Positions 1-12,784 of a stretch of 64,000 bases of DNA are shown in pieces; the first letter of the stretch is position 1, and each line of letters opens with the position of its first letter. This DNA is from Antitrichia curtipendula (lineage: Eukaryota > Streptophyta > Bryopsida > Hypnales > Leucodontaceae): positions 2,356,001 through 2,420,000 of the forward strand of contig OX579633.1 of assembly GCA_951230915.1 (NCBI GenBank), written 5' to 3'. The notes below the pieces were generated by a model. It had not been told where the DNA came from. It did no database searches and worked only from the letters and a program-made list of their open reading frames with translations. The position numbers were made by a program, and so were the translations under genes.

Positions 1-2130
1 CACAGCAACCAGTTCATACCCTTACGGTGGTAACTGATAAGACAATTAGTCATACTAAACATTCACCCAATCAGAGCTTATTTTGTCCACTGAATTCACA
101 ATCGTATTTGAACTAATCACTAGTTCAGCTCAACTCTTCAAACTCAGTCTTTAACAATTTGTCTAATTGCTTCAGACTTAACGATTAGAGCTCAAGAGAC
201 AATTTGTTGAATTTCCAATCGGGAAATTTAACTCTCTTTACAACTTCAATAATCACACTCAATAAAAATCACTTGAAGACATCACTCACTGTAGAATCAA
301 GCAATTTAATTCTCACACATATCGATCACACACAGAATACAATCAATCACAAACACACATAATTCTAATTTATAATTTAATTCAATTTATAATGACAATT
401 CGTCTCAACAATACCACTGGTCCTTCTCACTGGTCCTTCTCTGTCTTCACAATATCACAACTTAATACACTTATCAATTGTGACAATTAGTCTCAATGAA
501 TCACGAATAGTAGATTCTTAAATTACACAATTCAAATTGTTTTTAACACTTAACAATTTCACATACATGGATTTATTTTTTATTTACAAAAATCCATATA
601 ATTAATTATTTCACTCCCTACACAATCAGAATTTCAATTTGATTTTTATCATATCCAATTCATATCAATTCTCGGGGAGGTCACTTAGCTCTACTACAAC
701 AAACCACGTGCAAACAAGTGGTTTCTAATAAACTATAATTTCAACCTAAAATTTTGAGCATTGTTTAATAATGACTATAGGTTTCTATTGCCAAAATTTC
801 AAACTCAAATAAAATATGAAATGATTTCTAGAAGAGGTTGAAAATGAACTAAAATGGCATGCTTTTCAACTTAAAAAATTATAGAGAACACATTTAGATG
901 ACCATTGAATCAATATTCAACTCAAAATGAGCTTTCAATAGAGAGTTATTTTTAGGAATTTTTTGTTCATTTTTTAGACAATTTTTTCTTATATAATAAA
1001 GGGGTGTGAAAGTTATTTTTCAGTTCTATAGTGTATCTTTTTACTTCAAAAATTTGTAACTAATTATCATTAACAAATAAAAATATCAATAATTCAAAAC
1101 ATAAACTTTCAAAGTAAGAAAATCTATTTATATTTTTTTAATTTTGTTTTATTTAAAATTCAAAAAGTAAATAGGGGGTCCAAAGTTTTGATCGCACGTG
1201 GTTTCTAATGGACACTCTTAGTGACCTCCCCGAGTATCAATTACAATGACAATTTGTCTACACTCACCTCTTTCCCTTCACTAATTCAAAACAATCTACA
1301 TTACAGTCGTTCTTACAACAACATGATAAATAATAATTTAATCATATTCAAATGGACAATTTATCTCTCAAAGCTCCTTTCAACAGGATATCTTAATCAA
1401 TTGATTTATAATCAGTCCTCACATGATTTCATAATTTTGCATTCCAATTGCAATTTAGAGACAACTAGTCCAATAGCATTATAAGGCTGATTATAATTCA
1501 AACAATTTGTTTACGAATTTCATACCGGATAAATTGTTCTTGGTTGGTCCTTCACGATCCAGCACTGAGCTTATTTTCTGCTTACAATTAGCAGATGATT
1601 CTTCCGTCTAGCTGCTCCAACTCCTCAGTTTGACAAATTGTTCCAAAGCAAGTATCCACGTACAACCCTCAATTGACAATTTGTTTTATACAAATAACAT
1701 TCACCAAGTTCAAGAATTTACGATGAAAATCACACTGGCAAACTTGCAGTTCAATGGACTAAAATTAATTATGCAATTCGTATAACAATTAGTCATAACA
1801 CAATCAAAGGCATCCAATTAAATTGACCAAATGCGATAACTCATACAATTATGCACTCACAATTTGTCACAACCACATATATACAACACACAGTGAAAGA
1901 ACTTGGAATTAACACGTCAATTTGTTATATTAACAATCACAGAATTCAATAATCCAATCACTAGATTACAACGATTCACCGCAGCACTCTTAAGTTGGAC
2001 AATTAGTTCAAAAAGACGATTTGTATTACACGATTGAAGGAGTTCACAATTTATAAGAACAATATGACACTTAAGACATGCGAAAGATAACCAAGAGAGT
2101 GAAAGAGAAGAAGTTGACAATTTGTTCATC
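1..2130. repeat. Array of about 20 interspersed ACAATTTGT-type motifs
   Basis: A short motif, GACAATTTGT with variants GACAATTAGT and GACAATTCGT, recurs in both orientations at irregular spacing of about 20-120 bases. Copies start near 41, 153, 198, 394, 482, 1248, 1355, 1460, 1500, 1632, 1675, 1784, 1860, 1998 and 2116, with weaker ones between. A further copy lies at 2995. The motif is nearly its own reverse complement (GACAATTNGTC). No coding frame explains it. Dense subterminal motifs of this kind are known as transposase-binding sites in En/Spm-like and hAT transposons. Membership of such an element is inferred. The array continues to the window edge and is interrupted by the MITE at 671-1234. 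Confidence 0.6.
671..1234. mobile_element. MITE with 18-base TIRs and perfect 8-base target duplication
   Basis: The 564-base element starts with CTCGGGGAGGTCACTTAG and ends with the inverse CTTAGTGACCTCCCCGAG, so the terminal inverted repeats match at 17 of 18 positions. It is flanked by identical 8-base copies of TATCAATT at 663-670 and 1235-1242. A second inner pair, ACGTGGTTTCTAAT on the right and CAAGTGGTTTCTAAT on the left, extends the symmetry. There is no coding capacity. An 8-base duplication fits the hAT, P or Merlin superfamilies; the termini alone do not decide which. Removing it restores continuous ACAATTTGT-array sequence, so it inserted after the array formed. Confidence 0.85.
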
Positions 2131-2951
2131 TTAACCCCTAAGTGCCTAAGCGTTTCCAAGGGTGTTTTTCCTATGAAAAAAGAGCATAAGAGAGTAGTTA
2201 TCCCCCCTGAAGCAAAATTTATTTTTTTCGAAATCTGACCGTATAGATGTTTCTAGAGCTTGCTTGTTAGTGTATATACCAATTTTGAGAATAAAATTCA
2301 ATAGGAGTTGTGAGATTATAACAAAAGAAAAGTATGCATTCTATTTTTAGTGTGTTGTCCCTCCCCACTATGTTGCGAAATTTGCATATAAAAGTTTTTT
2401 GGGATGGGAGGTGACATGAACAACTACAAATAGTGTTAGTACACTAAAATGCACTTTCAAAAAACTTAATTTCACATGAAAAGCTATCAAACTCATTATA
2501 CAGTCGACCTTGTAATTGTTGGAATGCAATTTTGTTTGATAAGTGGAAATTGCAAAAAACTCCAAATCAACACTTGCATGTTTAAATTTTCAAACGGTGG
2601 AAATCATGAAAACACTTTACTCTTTCCACTGGGACCATTTTCAAAGCAAATGAATATGTATAATTTTTTAGATCTCAAATCAAGTGAAATTGATGAGCTT
2701 TGTTCAAAACCGAGAAATGAAGTAAAATTGGCAAGCTTTACTCTTCACTAATGGTATATATATGTAGTTGAGGACCTCTAGAAAATCAAATATTAACCTT
2801 TTTCAGTGAAAAATGAAAGTTTTCAATAGTTAACCCTCAAAACTGCCCGTAAATTTCTTTTAAACGGTCAAACGTTTTTAATTGCCCACTGCAAAATGAG
2901 CCTGAAATTTCAGGTCGACCATATATGGTCGCCCAGGCAGTTAGGGGTTAA
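2131..2951. mobile_element. TTAA-flanked TIR element, copy A (diverged)
   Basis: This 821-base element begins TTAACCCCTAAGTGCCTAAG and ends with the inverse of TTAACCCCTAACTGCCTGGG, so about 17 of the outer 22 bases match. TTAA stands at both ends, and flanking bases beyond TTAA differ. A second TTAACCC with a following ACTGCCC at 2830 gives a nested 122-base inverted-repeat unit at the right end. The interior holds a 91-codon open frame at 2476-2751 with no recognisable domain. It is the most diverged member of the TTAA family in this window. Confidence 0.5.
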
Positions 2952-3839
2952 GCTACTGGAAAGGTGTGAGACCTTGAATATCAACTGATGCTAAGACAAT
3001 TTGTCACTCTTCCAATCTAGTTTATTCACAGCTTTTAAAATCCTTCATCTACTTGTTCATTTATCATTCCTTTTCCGTTTAATTCCTAAGACAAGTAATA
3101 AATGACTCCTTTCTGTATTACTAAAGACAAGTAGTCAAAACCAGAAAATTTACTGCGCTCACATCACATTTCTTTGGTAGTTTTTTTTTTGGAAGGGGAG
3201 CCCAAGGAAAAGGTAGGCAATTTAAGATGGGTCTCTTGTATATTGGCCCTAGAAGCCATTCTTTGAGGTTAAGGCACGACTTTGTTTAATGCTTGTTTAA
3301 AATATATTTTTTATTGTATAATATGTCTATTACAAAATTGATGTTCAATAATTTGGGATGGCACATGTTTATATTTTAATTAATATATTTTTTAAATTCA
3401 TAAAATGTAGAAGGAAAGAAGAGAGGAATAAATCAATTGACAATAAAAGACAATTAATTATTGTTTTGAGGATTTAGGAGAAATTTTTAGAGGAATAAAA
3501 GATTACATATAAACCAGAGCACCAAGGTGGGACAACTAAAGATGTACATTGAAGGTTGAAGAGTTTAGAAAAAATACTTGAAACCTAGGAAGAATCTAAT
3601 CCAAGGAGGAGAAGGAGTGTGAGAAAAATCTATACTCGAGAGGCCAACTGACCATGGAGCAAGAATAAGTGAGAAATGTGATTTGTGTCAAAAGTCTAGA
3701 TATTTGAAATAGAAGTGTAGGTTATAGCTTGAAACGCAAAGCTGTGGGCATAGTTAGAAGACTAATTTGCCCCCTTTATAGAGGTTTGACTACCGTATGT
3801 TACTAGCAAGTTTGTCAATAATTTTTTTTTAAATGATGC

Positions 3840-4100
3840 TGAATTTTTTGGAAATTCACCCCCTATCTTGCCTAATATTTGGAAATGACCTATTATCTTC
3901 TTTAAAACCATTAAATGAAGTATCTAGACCTAGCCAAAGTCTATATTTTGTTCAATTTGAATGGTTGCCGAAATAGCAAAAATTACATTTTAGTCTTGAT
4001 GAAACTCGATTTTCTACTTAAAATAAATATTCGGTGCTGATGTAATGAACATGCTAGTAAGGTACGATATGTATTAAAGAAAGATTGTTGATTATAATAC
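3840..4100 (+). repeat. Dispersed repeat, partner at 28550-28910
   Basis: Shares, in the same orientation and order, the phrases CTATCTTGC-TAATATTTGGAAAT, AAACCATTAAATGAAGTATCTA, TTTGTTCAATTT and GCTAGTAA-GTACG with the partner copy. Spacing differs by small insertions and deletions. No coding content was recognised. It may be a remnant of an older transposon. Confidence 0.55.
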
Positions 4101-5764
4101 GCATAGTTGATTGACCAAATGAAGTTTTAAGGTCTTAGATATATAATTGTTTAGCGCTTATGATGCTTATGTCATTACAATCTTTTGATTCTTAAAATAT
4201 TTAGAAATTAATTAGTAGAAATAGAAGTCAAAGATTGTAATTCTAAAATATTCCTTAAAATAAAGGAAAAATATATATAGAAAATAGTTTGAAAAAATTC
4301 AAGAATAGGAAGTAGAAAGAAATAGGTTGAAAAATCTAGTAGGCCATAAATATAATTTATACACCTTATTGTAAAAGTTGTTATTTAAGTTGTATACAAA
4401 AATTTGAAAACGCAACAAAAATGGATCAAAATCAGCCTCATGATACAATTACAATGTGTGTATTGGAGAATGGGGATATGGTGAAAACGGATTTCAAGGA
4501 ATGTCTTTAAATTTGGCACTTTGCTATTTGTCTTCTTGTAGAAATCATAGTTACATTAAAAAATAGAGATTGAAGTCAAACTTCTAAGAATTAAATAAAA
4601 TCCAACTTTGAATTTAAGATCATTTAGGTGATTTTTGAGGTTTTCAATAGCATATTACACTTTTAAAATTAGATAAAAATTAAGGAAGATAGCACACAAT
4701 AAAATTGGATAGTGAAGTGCGTTAGTTTTGGATTGAAAAATATCAAAATTCATTTAAATCAAGTCATAAAGAAACCTTAAAATCTAGATGACATTTAGAA
4801 TTCAATCTTTAAAGTAAAATTTAATTTAGACTTACAGGCTAGAAGAAAATGTTGGATGAAGTCTTGAAGAATGAATTAGAGACAAAACTTCATCCACCCA
4901 TAATTTTTGCAAAATATATTTTATTATTAAAATTTTACTATTTTAGAATAGGCATGCAATTTTCTACAACTAAAAAAAAGTTTGAATCTCTCAACTTAGA
5001 TTTGGAGGTCTAGAGTTTTGGCTTAAATTAGCAACAAAATATCTAAAATCACTTAAATCTCTAACTTTTATAGTTTGTCTTAGTTTTAGTTAAGAAGTGA
5101 ACTACTTACAATTTATGATTAGAAAAAAATTGTTCAAAATTGCTTAAAATGCCAATTGAACAACATTTAAATATCCAACTTAGAATTTAAAGCCCAATAA
5201 TGAAGAACATAGTTGTGCATGCTTTGTCTCAAGAATATAAATAAAACACTCAATACATGCTATATATTGAAGTTTGTTTCTTTATTAAAAAGGTTCTCAA
5301 CAATGTCATACAAACCACATTTATAAAAGATATCTATAGGCTAAAGAAGTCACAAAATTATTTATATGAAGATTGAGTCTCATTGTGGGTAAGTGCGTGC
5401 TTGTATTGCAATTAAAAAGGGTTATTTGGATGTTCTTACAAGGATATAGACTATAAAATCATAACTCCTTTTTGCTTCAAAGATGCTTTTAAATAGTGCC
5501 TCTATTAAATACTTTTGCTCCCGCACACTTTGTGCATAGATGTATAGATACTTTGATAGATGCATAGTATCTACTTGGATGTCTTTTTTTGGCTATAATT
5601 GTAGATGCTTAAAACCTTGCAGCATCCCTTCAAACAATTAATGAAGTTGCATTGTCAACATGTATCCACTTTTGATCAAATTTGGATGTTAAAATAGCCT
5701 AGTTGTTTAACATAGTCATATTTGGTTAGTAACATGACTATGTCAAGTCCCATGATAAATAAAA

Positions 5765-5864
5765 AGTCATATGCATGACTAGGGCAAGCTACATGGCCAG
5801 AGCAAATTATGTGCATGACTAGAGTAAGTCATGTGACTAAAGCAAGTCATATGCATGACTAGGG
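5765..5864. repeat. Near-palindromic ATGCATGACT repeats
   Basis: The 20-base sequence around GTCATATGCATGACTAGGG occurs identically at 5765 and 5845, with an intermediate version at about 5812. The core is nearly palindromic (GTCATATGCATGAC). It resembles in style the ATGACT..AGTCAT units at 8290-8446. Confidence 0.5.
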
Positions 5865-7244
5865 TTTTGAAACCCTAGCCGCCACTTCTACGTAGTTGCC
5901 ACTAATATAGGATTTAAAACCTTAGCTGCCATTTTTTGCAACCGCTTTTTTAAAGTGCAACATTTGGCTATTTTTGCTTCTTCTTTAGCTATTGAACAAT
6001 TCAAGTTCAAATATCCTAAAAATATTCTATAGCTAAGGCATATAAAGTAGTCCCTTTTACTTCATGCCCCTTGTTATGGGATTTCCACATATTTATAAAG
6101 CAAATGAAATTTCAATAATTTCAATAATTTGCCTTCATAATAATAACTATTTTTTATTGCCTCCTACTTTTGTTTCTATACTATAAGTGAATTTTCATGG
6201 TCAAAGCTTACAATGCACAATACTTTTACGGGAGTTGCACTTCCTTCATTATGTATAAAAAATACTCAAGACATGTTTTATGTGATTAATCTCAATACAT
6301 GGCCTATATTTGTTTAGACATCCTATATTTTTTCTAAATCCCCATAGTTACTACTTGATGAGTTTTACCTTATGGTATTTGGATTCCTAAATTAACATTA
6401 ATTTGTCTAGTAGATGGTACCACCCACCCACCCACTAAAGGTGACTTGTTGATTTCTATTTGGTTTAGTAAGCCACTACCTATGGCTTAATAATTAAGCC
6501 TGACCAATTCTTTATGGCCACTTCCATGAACTCTCCTTCCCAAATTCAAACCAGTGAGTTTACATATAGTGGCTTCTTTGTCCTTGTGTCTCCTTCTCTC
6601 AATGTGATGGATTGAACTTTAGTGGCTTTCAACTTTCTTGTTGACAACTCTTCAACTTCCACTTCTTGTGTGCTTGTGATTCATGGAATGACAAGTCACT
6701 GGGTGTATATACTTAGCTTAGGATTTTTGCTTTACTATCTTTTGTGCTCACTGATTTGTGACTTTTTGCTCAATTTTCTTGTTTTTTGTTGAATTATGAC
6801 ATAGATAGCAATTGGATTTAGCTGAAGACACCTCATGCATCCTCATTGACTTTGCATTGTTTTGTGTTTGTGATTGGGACGGGCACAAGTGAGGCTGAGC
6901 CTTTAGGTCCACAAATTCCTGCTTTGGATTATTTCAAGCAAAATTTTGCTAAAAGCAATGGGACATCTTGCCATCTTTCTATTTTTTAGTCACATGATTT
7001 GTGATGGACCATACTTGAGGAGTTATATGTAAAAATTACTGTATCAAATTTTTATAGTGTTCTACTATGGCACTTTCTTGGATTGATTGAGATTATTTTG
7101 ATCTAGCCTTTGTTTTACTCTACAAATGTATTGCTTGATTTTTTTTCCCACAAAGTTAGGTTTTGAAAAGTTGAAGCCATGTTTCAAGGATGTTAAGTCT
7201 TAGTCTCTTCTTTGTGCTCAAACCATAAAGTGTGGTGAACTCAT

Positions 7245-7520
7245 GTCTTCACCTTGTTGATTCTTTAGTTCTTGCATCTAGTTTCTTTTTGTTGCATCTT
7301 AACTTGTGCTTCCTATTACTTCTTATTGCATCTTAGTTCTTGCTTCTTCTTGTTATTTATTTCATCTTAACTTGTACTTCTTATTGCTTCTTTTTGCATC
7401 TTAATTCTTATTTTTTATTGTATCTTGATTCTTGTTTCTTCTTGCTTTTTGTTGCATCTTATTACATCTTACCTCTTGCTTGTTGTTACCTCTAAGCACT
7501 TGTTGCCTTTTGCTTCTTAT
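7245..7520 (+). repeat. Degenerate TTGCATCTTA / CTTGCTTCTT minisatellite
   Basis: A pyrimidine-rich tract in which TTGCATCTTA-like and TTCTTGCTTCTT-like words alternate about ten times with variable spacing. It has no open frame of note. It looks like slippage-expanded simple sequence. Confidence 0.55.
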
Positions 7521-8289
7521 TCCCTCTATGACCATTCTTATTCATTTTTTTGTGTGTATTTGCGATTTCTATTAAAGATATAATAGTTATGACTTTTTCT
7601 TACCTTAAACTTGTGCTACATATTTTGTGCTTCCTTAAGTCTTTGAAGGCTGAGCTATATTGTTCATTCTCTAAAAATTAACCTCTTTGATTGTACATGT
7701 AGGTACCCAAAGTTGGAATGAAGTTATTGGAAGCTACTTGCAACACCAACATACATTTTTATAAAGAATATAGGTCCTATAAGTGTGTGGGAATATACAT
7801 TTACAAAGTGTCATTGTTATATGTTTTACAGCCTTAATGACTAATAAATGTCATTGAAAAGAATCCGATTTTTTTTGCATTTTCTTTCTCCAATATGACT
7901 ATTTCTTGTGCATCTCAAAAATCATATGTACTCATTTTTAATTGAATGGAGTCTTTTATTTTCTTGCAAAACTATGCAGATGCATAATTGCAATGCATCA
8001 TATCTATTTAGAATGAACATAAAATATTATTATAATTTATGACAAAAGCTATTGTAAACCTCAATCACTTCAATTACAAACCACACACATACAAATCTCA
8101 TTTATCCAATATATCACTCACTTATCCGATATATCACTCACTTGAAAAATAATCACAATATATTTTGGCCAAAATATGATTGGTTGTAGTACATAATGCT
8201 CATAGTTATGCCAAAAATGTGACTCTATACTTTTAAGATTATGACTACATTCAATCAGTATATTACTAGTAACATTCTATGTGAATTTC

Positions 8290-8446
8290 CATATCAGTCA
8301 AAAATATGACTCATAAGAGTCATATTTCACATCAATAAAAAATATAATTCACCGTAGTCATATACCACATCAACCAAAATATGACTTATCGTAGTCATAT
8401 TCCACATCAGTAAAAAAATATGACTACATGAAGTCACATGCGACAT
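8290..8446. repeat. Four tandem 36-40 base units with inner palindromes
   Basis: Units start near 8290, 8330, 8368 and 8404, each reading roughly CATCA..AAAATATGACT..GTAGTCATATTCCA. Each unit holds an inverted pair ATGACT/AGTCAT able to form a small hairpin. Unit lengths are about 38, 36 and 39 bases. No coding frame spans the array. Confidence 0.6.
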
Positions 8447-8907
8447 AGGATTTTTTTCCTTTGCCCAAATAGCTCAAAAAAAAGTGAAGCCCCAAAAGAT
8501 AATCAACATATATACTACATTGGCAAAACATAGATAATTATAGACAATTATACCCCCAATGCATATGACTACTAATATGACTCATGCCCAAAGAGACCCG
8601 TTGGTAATGACTAAACCCAATCATGTTGCGAATCTTCTACAATGATTTCAACATGAGTCATATTTTTCGATTTTATGACACTGAAGTTATATTTTGCAAT
8701 CATAAAACACCGGTTTCGTTGTAATCTTTAAAAAAATTAAAGACTATTGAACTCCATCCTTCAACATTTCAATTTGTCATTGCAAATTCATCAATGCTTA
8801 TATATTTGTAGCTCATCAATGGACATTTTTTCCAATATCACTTCCGAGTGCATTTATTTTTTTAAATGATATGCCATGTACTCCTCTATGATGAAAGTCC
8901 AAGTTCC

Positions 8908-9840
8908 CTAACCCCTAAAGGACCAGCATGTGTTTTTTGACAGTGTAGAAATTTTGGGCAGGTACATGTGACTGGAGATTTTCATATTTTTGTCTGAGAT
9001 TTTAATAGAAGTTGTGTGCAAGGAATATCTTTCATATGCACTAAGCTTCATGACATTTGGAAATACAAGTCAAAAGTTATGGCCTAATATGTTACTTTTT
9101 TCCTCGATCGGGCAGTCCGGGCAGATAAAAAAAAATCACTTTTTTCAGAAACAAAAATTTGAAATTGGTTTTCTAGAGTTATATAGATGTGAAAAGCTTT
9201 GAATCATTCCATTTTGACAAATGAGTCAAAAGTTATGAGGAAGTTTAGTTTGCGGGCAATTATGGAATCTCTACTCTAAAATAAACTTTGAAGTCCTTTA
9301 TTTTACTCAATTTTCAATATTTTTGAAATAAAATAAAATCATAGGATGTAGATTGTTTATTACAACATTTCAACCATTGTAATTGGAGTTTTTCAATTTT
9401 ATAATGAAATTCTTAACAATTTTGTATTTTGAATCATTCTCTACTTCTTTCTACTTGTTACTTTTTTCCTATATGTTGTACAACTCCAAATGATGTCAAA
9501 TTTTTCAAGCATGTAGCCAACTTGTCTAGGAAAATGAATCCAAAGAAGTACCACCATTTTGAACATTTTTTCATAGAAAAGTGAGCTTGTGAAATGGAGC
9601 TGCCCGGTTTTTTGCAGGGCCCAAAAAATGTTTTTAATGAATTTGAATGCTTATATCTTGCAATCCACGTGGTGGAAATTTCTGAAATTTTTACCACATG
9701 TTATCAAGTCAGCACACTACAAGATCCTACAATTACATGTGTCAAAAAAAGTTTTTTTTCAAAAATTTGGTACTTGTACTAAAAATGGCAGTTCTTGAGT
9801 GTTTTTGGTGAAAACATAGTCATGGAACTTTGGGGGTTAA
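8908..9840 (+). mobile_element. TTAA-flanked TIR element, copy B
   Basis: A 933-base element running from CTAACCCCTAAAGGACCA (the first base of the expected TTAA is changed) to GGAACTTTGGGGGTTAA. Its whole length is similar, in reverse complement, to copy G at 62760-63691, including an inner block AAGCTTTGAATCATTCCATTT and a subterminal TTTTGGGCAGGT block. Short open frames inside are not constrained: aligned differences from copy G are mostly amino-acid changing. No transposase is present. It is classed as non-autonomous, piggyBac-like, because of the TTAA target and CCCTAAAG-type ends. Confidence 0.75.
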
Positions 9841-10353
9841 AATTCAAAAATTCAAATTTTTAATCTTTGAATTATATATATATGAACTCTTTAATTTTCA
9901 TTGGTTTCTTTTGAAAAATTGTGGCAATTCTTGATGGTATAGGTGACTATTTAAAATTCAAAGAAAGATGAAAAGATAGACAAAATGGCTCTAAAGGACC
10001 TTGGGAGCATCAAAATGCCCTATTATTCTGTACATATTAGGAGTTGCAAACTAACCACCAAGAACTAAATTGAGATCATAAAAAAATTGAACAAATATTA
10101 GAATAAATTTTCTTCTGTATTTATTTCGTGATATCGGATCTTACTTATTGAAACAATAAAAGATTCATCGCAGGTGCCGGACAAGTTATTTGGCAATGAT
10201 AATCACAATGAAAAGGCACCATCATTTCATAGAGATTTGGAGAATTTACAATGTCAAGCTTATTTTGAAGGAGCAAGATAGTGCAAAAGTTTAATTGTTA
10301 AATACTAACTCGTCTTTAAAATCTAAATTATAAGAATGGAGAATGGCAAGTCA

Positions 10354-11473
10354 TTTACCCCCTAAAGTTCCAAAATTTCCTTGGGGACTCTTGGGATTTT
10401 AGATAGATTTGTATGACTTCAATTTTTAACATGATTTTTTAAAACTTTTTTTGAAGATAGGAAATCACATTAATAGAGAATTTCGTTAAAATGGAGTGAT
10501 TATGCAAACTTTGGCACTTTTACAATTTAGACCGCACAATCTAAAATCTATACTTGTAACCTGCACCAGATGACATTTTTTGGTTTAGACCGCGCAATCT
10601 TAAATGACATATATAATATCACCATTTTAACAAAATTTCCTATATTATTATTCTAGAAAAATATTTTTTATTTCAATCAATGCATAAGAGCAAAAGTTAT
10701 GCCACTCTAAGTCCAAAAAACAATTTGTCACGTAGCACAAGAAAATCACAAAAAATGGATAATTTTTAATTTTTAATTTTTTTGCTTAAAGATTACATTT
10801 TTGCTGCTTGTGAAGATTTTATTCAATCCATTTGGACTAGTGATGAGAAAGTTATGGAGAGATTTGTATTGGAAGCTATCAAATCATCTTTTTGAAAAAA
10901 TAACTTATAGTAATCATTTTTTTATGTAATTTTCACAATTTTTCAAAAGAAATTGTTTGACAAGGTTAAATTTTCTTGCTAGAACAATCTCATTGTTGGA
11001 GGTATTGTGTTTCATTTCCGTCTTAGAGCTATTAATGATTCATTTCTTTGTTCAATCTTGTACCTACTTCTACTTTACAAGTTTTTAAGAATGAAAGTCA
11101 GTTTTGTTTGTTTTTTAAATTCCCCCATTGGCTTTCAACTCAATTCTTCAACATAAAAATTTAAAAATCAAAATCAGTACTGCAAAAAATTTATATTGAA
11201 CCTAGATGTTGAATAGATAAAAAGCCAAAAACAACTAGTCAAGCAATGTTAAAAAAATTTGTTTTCTTCACTTTAAATGCACATATCTTGCAATCTATGC
11301 TATCAAAATTCTTGAAATATCTTCCATACCTTCTTAAAATAGTTTAGTGTAAGATCCCATGGTTAGATATGGAAAAAAAAACAATTTGAATTTTTTTCTC
11401 TTTGCAATAGAAATGGTAATTTTAAGCGTTCTTTGATAGAAAAAAGCCCTTCAGTTGGAACTTTAGGAATTAA
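10354..11473 (+). mobile_element. TTAA-flanked TIR element, copy C
   Basis: A 1120-base element from TTTACCCCCTAAAGTTCCAA to TTGGAACTTTAGGAATTAA, with near-perfect terminal inversion. The left TTAA is mutated to TTTA and the right one is intact. The segment 11270-11360 aligns with 9630-9745 of copy B (shared phrases ATATCTTGCAATC and AAGATCC), which supports common origin beyond the tips. There is no transposase and no sizeable open frame. Confidence 0.7.
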
Positions 11474-12784
11474 GCAAGCCATTTATGCAAGCCATAATCA
11501 ACTACACTAATAATGATTTTTGGTGTTACCTTCACTAACTGGTTTTTAAATTAATGCTATAGGTTTTTATTCTTGATGAAATTTTTTACCAATAATATCT
11601 ACAAAGTTCCTCTACTTTGAATAGTATGGATATCTATAGTCTTAGAAAAATATTCATCAATGATAATTACTTATAGCATATTTGAATCAAATAATGTAAG
11701 TAATACTACAAATCATTAATACTGTAGTGGTGGTCTACTTTTGTACAAGAAAAAAAAATTCAATTAAAATATAAGTCTGTTCATTTGAAACCCAACACCT
11801 AGCTCTACAATACTGATAAAATCACAAGGATCATATAACCTTGTTTAAAAGGATTTGTACTACTACACCTAAATATGATCTTTTTGAAAAATCGCCCCCT
11901 AAAGATTCTTGCCTAAAATGTATAGTGCCTTCTCAAAAGTAAGATAAGCATGATGACTATATTGCATGGTGGTCTTTTCACATTCTACCTCCTAGTTCAA
12001 ATTTGCAAGCTGATCTAAAGAATTTTTGGGGGGATTTAGAAAGCTAATATTTTGAAGAATGTAATGATGAGTCATTTGCTAAAAATTTATCAGTTACCAT
12101 AGAGATTACTTTACTTTCTAGAGGGCATTATACAATATCTATTTATAAGAGCCTAGGGTCACATTTAAATATACATATTTTCATGACTTTAAAAATTCAT
12201 AATTTACTATCTCTGCCCATAGGAAGATATAGCAATGATACACAATGGTTAGAAAGTTTAGAAATTATATAGGGAAGTGGAAATGAAACATGTATTAAAA
12301 GCAATAGTGGCATGCTGAAGTCCACCATTCTCAAAAATTCATTTCATGTGTCTAGTAGAATTATGACATGTGAATGTAGAAATAATAGCATCCTAATATT
12401 GTCACATAGGGATTTCAATATTTTCAATCAATAAAAATCAAATAGAAAATTGTACTAAAGATCATATGGAAAGAGGCATACAAAAGTAACACATTTATTT
12501 GGATAGAGATACCTGCGATTATTTGCTTGTTCATGTGGAGTTCAAAAAACGCACAAGAAGAGAATCTAGAATACTCTTTGACTTCCAACAAGATCCAACC
12601 AAAAATTAGGCAATTTAATAATACGAACACTCGCTTATTTGGGCGGAATCAGGTGTAGTTACCTTTAAAAACAGACAAAACACAATCAGACGCATCCAGT
12701 CAACATGTGGCGAGTTTCTAATTTCCCATATGAATGAATGAATGAACCACAACTTTGGGCACCGCCCGACAGGCACTGAGAATT
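11474..12784. other. Downstream flank of the SET gene, with repeat copy
   Basis: AT-rich sequence that must include the 3' untranslated region of the minus-strand SET gene ending at 12785. At about 11888-11930 and 12540-12660 it holds blocks also found at 45940-46195 and, for the second block, at 16790-16870 (core AGAGAATCTAGAATCTC). A poly(A) site could not be fixed by eye. No other gene was seen. Confidence 0.5.

Larger units (their letters stand above)
2952..8289. other. AT-rich intergenic stretch, no gene seen
   Basis: More than 5 kb without a supportable gene on either strand; frames are short and closed. It contains a block at about 3840-4100 that recurs near 28550-28910, a pair of identical 20-base repeats around GTCATATGCATGACTAGGG at 5766 and 5846, and a pyrimidine-rich degenerate minisatellite at 7245-7520. 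Otherwise nothing stands out. Confidence 0.6.

Noticed and set aside
1..2130. CRISPR-like array of ACAATTTGT repeats
   Set aside because: Repeats are only about 10 bases, in both orientations, unevenly spaced, and the DNA is from a plant nucleus.
2830..2951. Separate 122-base TTAA element
   Set aside because: The right tip pairs better with TTAACCCCTAAGTGCC at 2131, so the short unit is treated as an internal repeat of copy A.
9458..9798. Open frames inside TTAA element B with matching frames in copy G
   Set aside because: The similarity follows from the DNA similarity of the copies; aligned differences are mostly amino-acid changing, so no selection for protein is visible.
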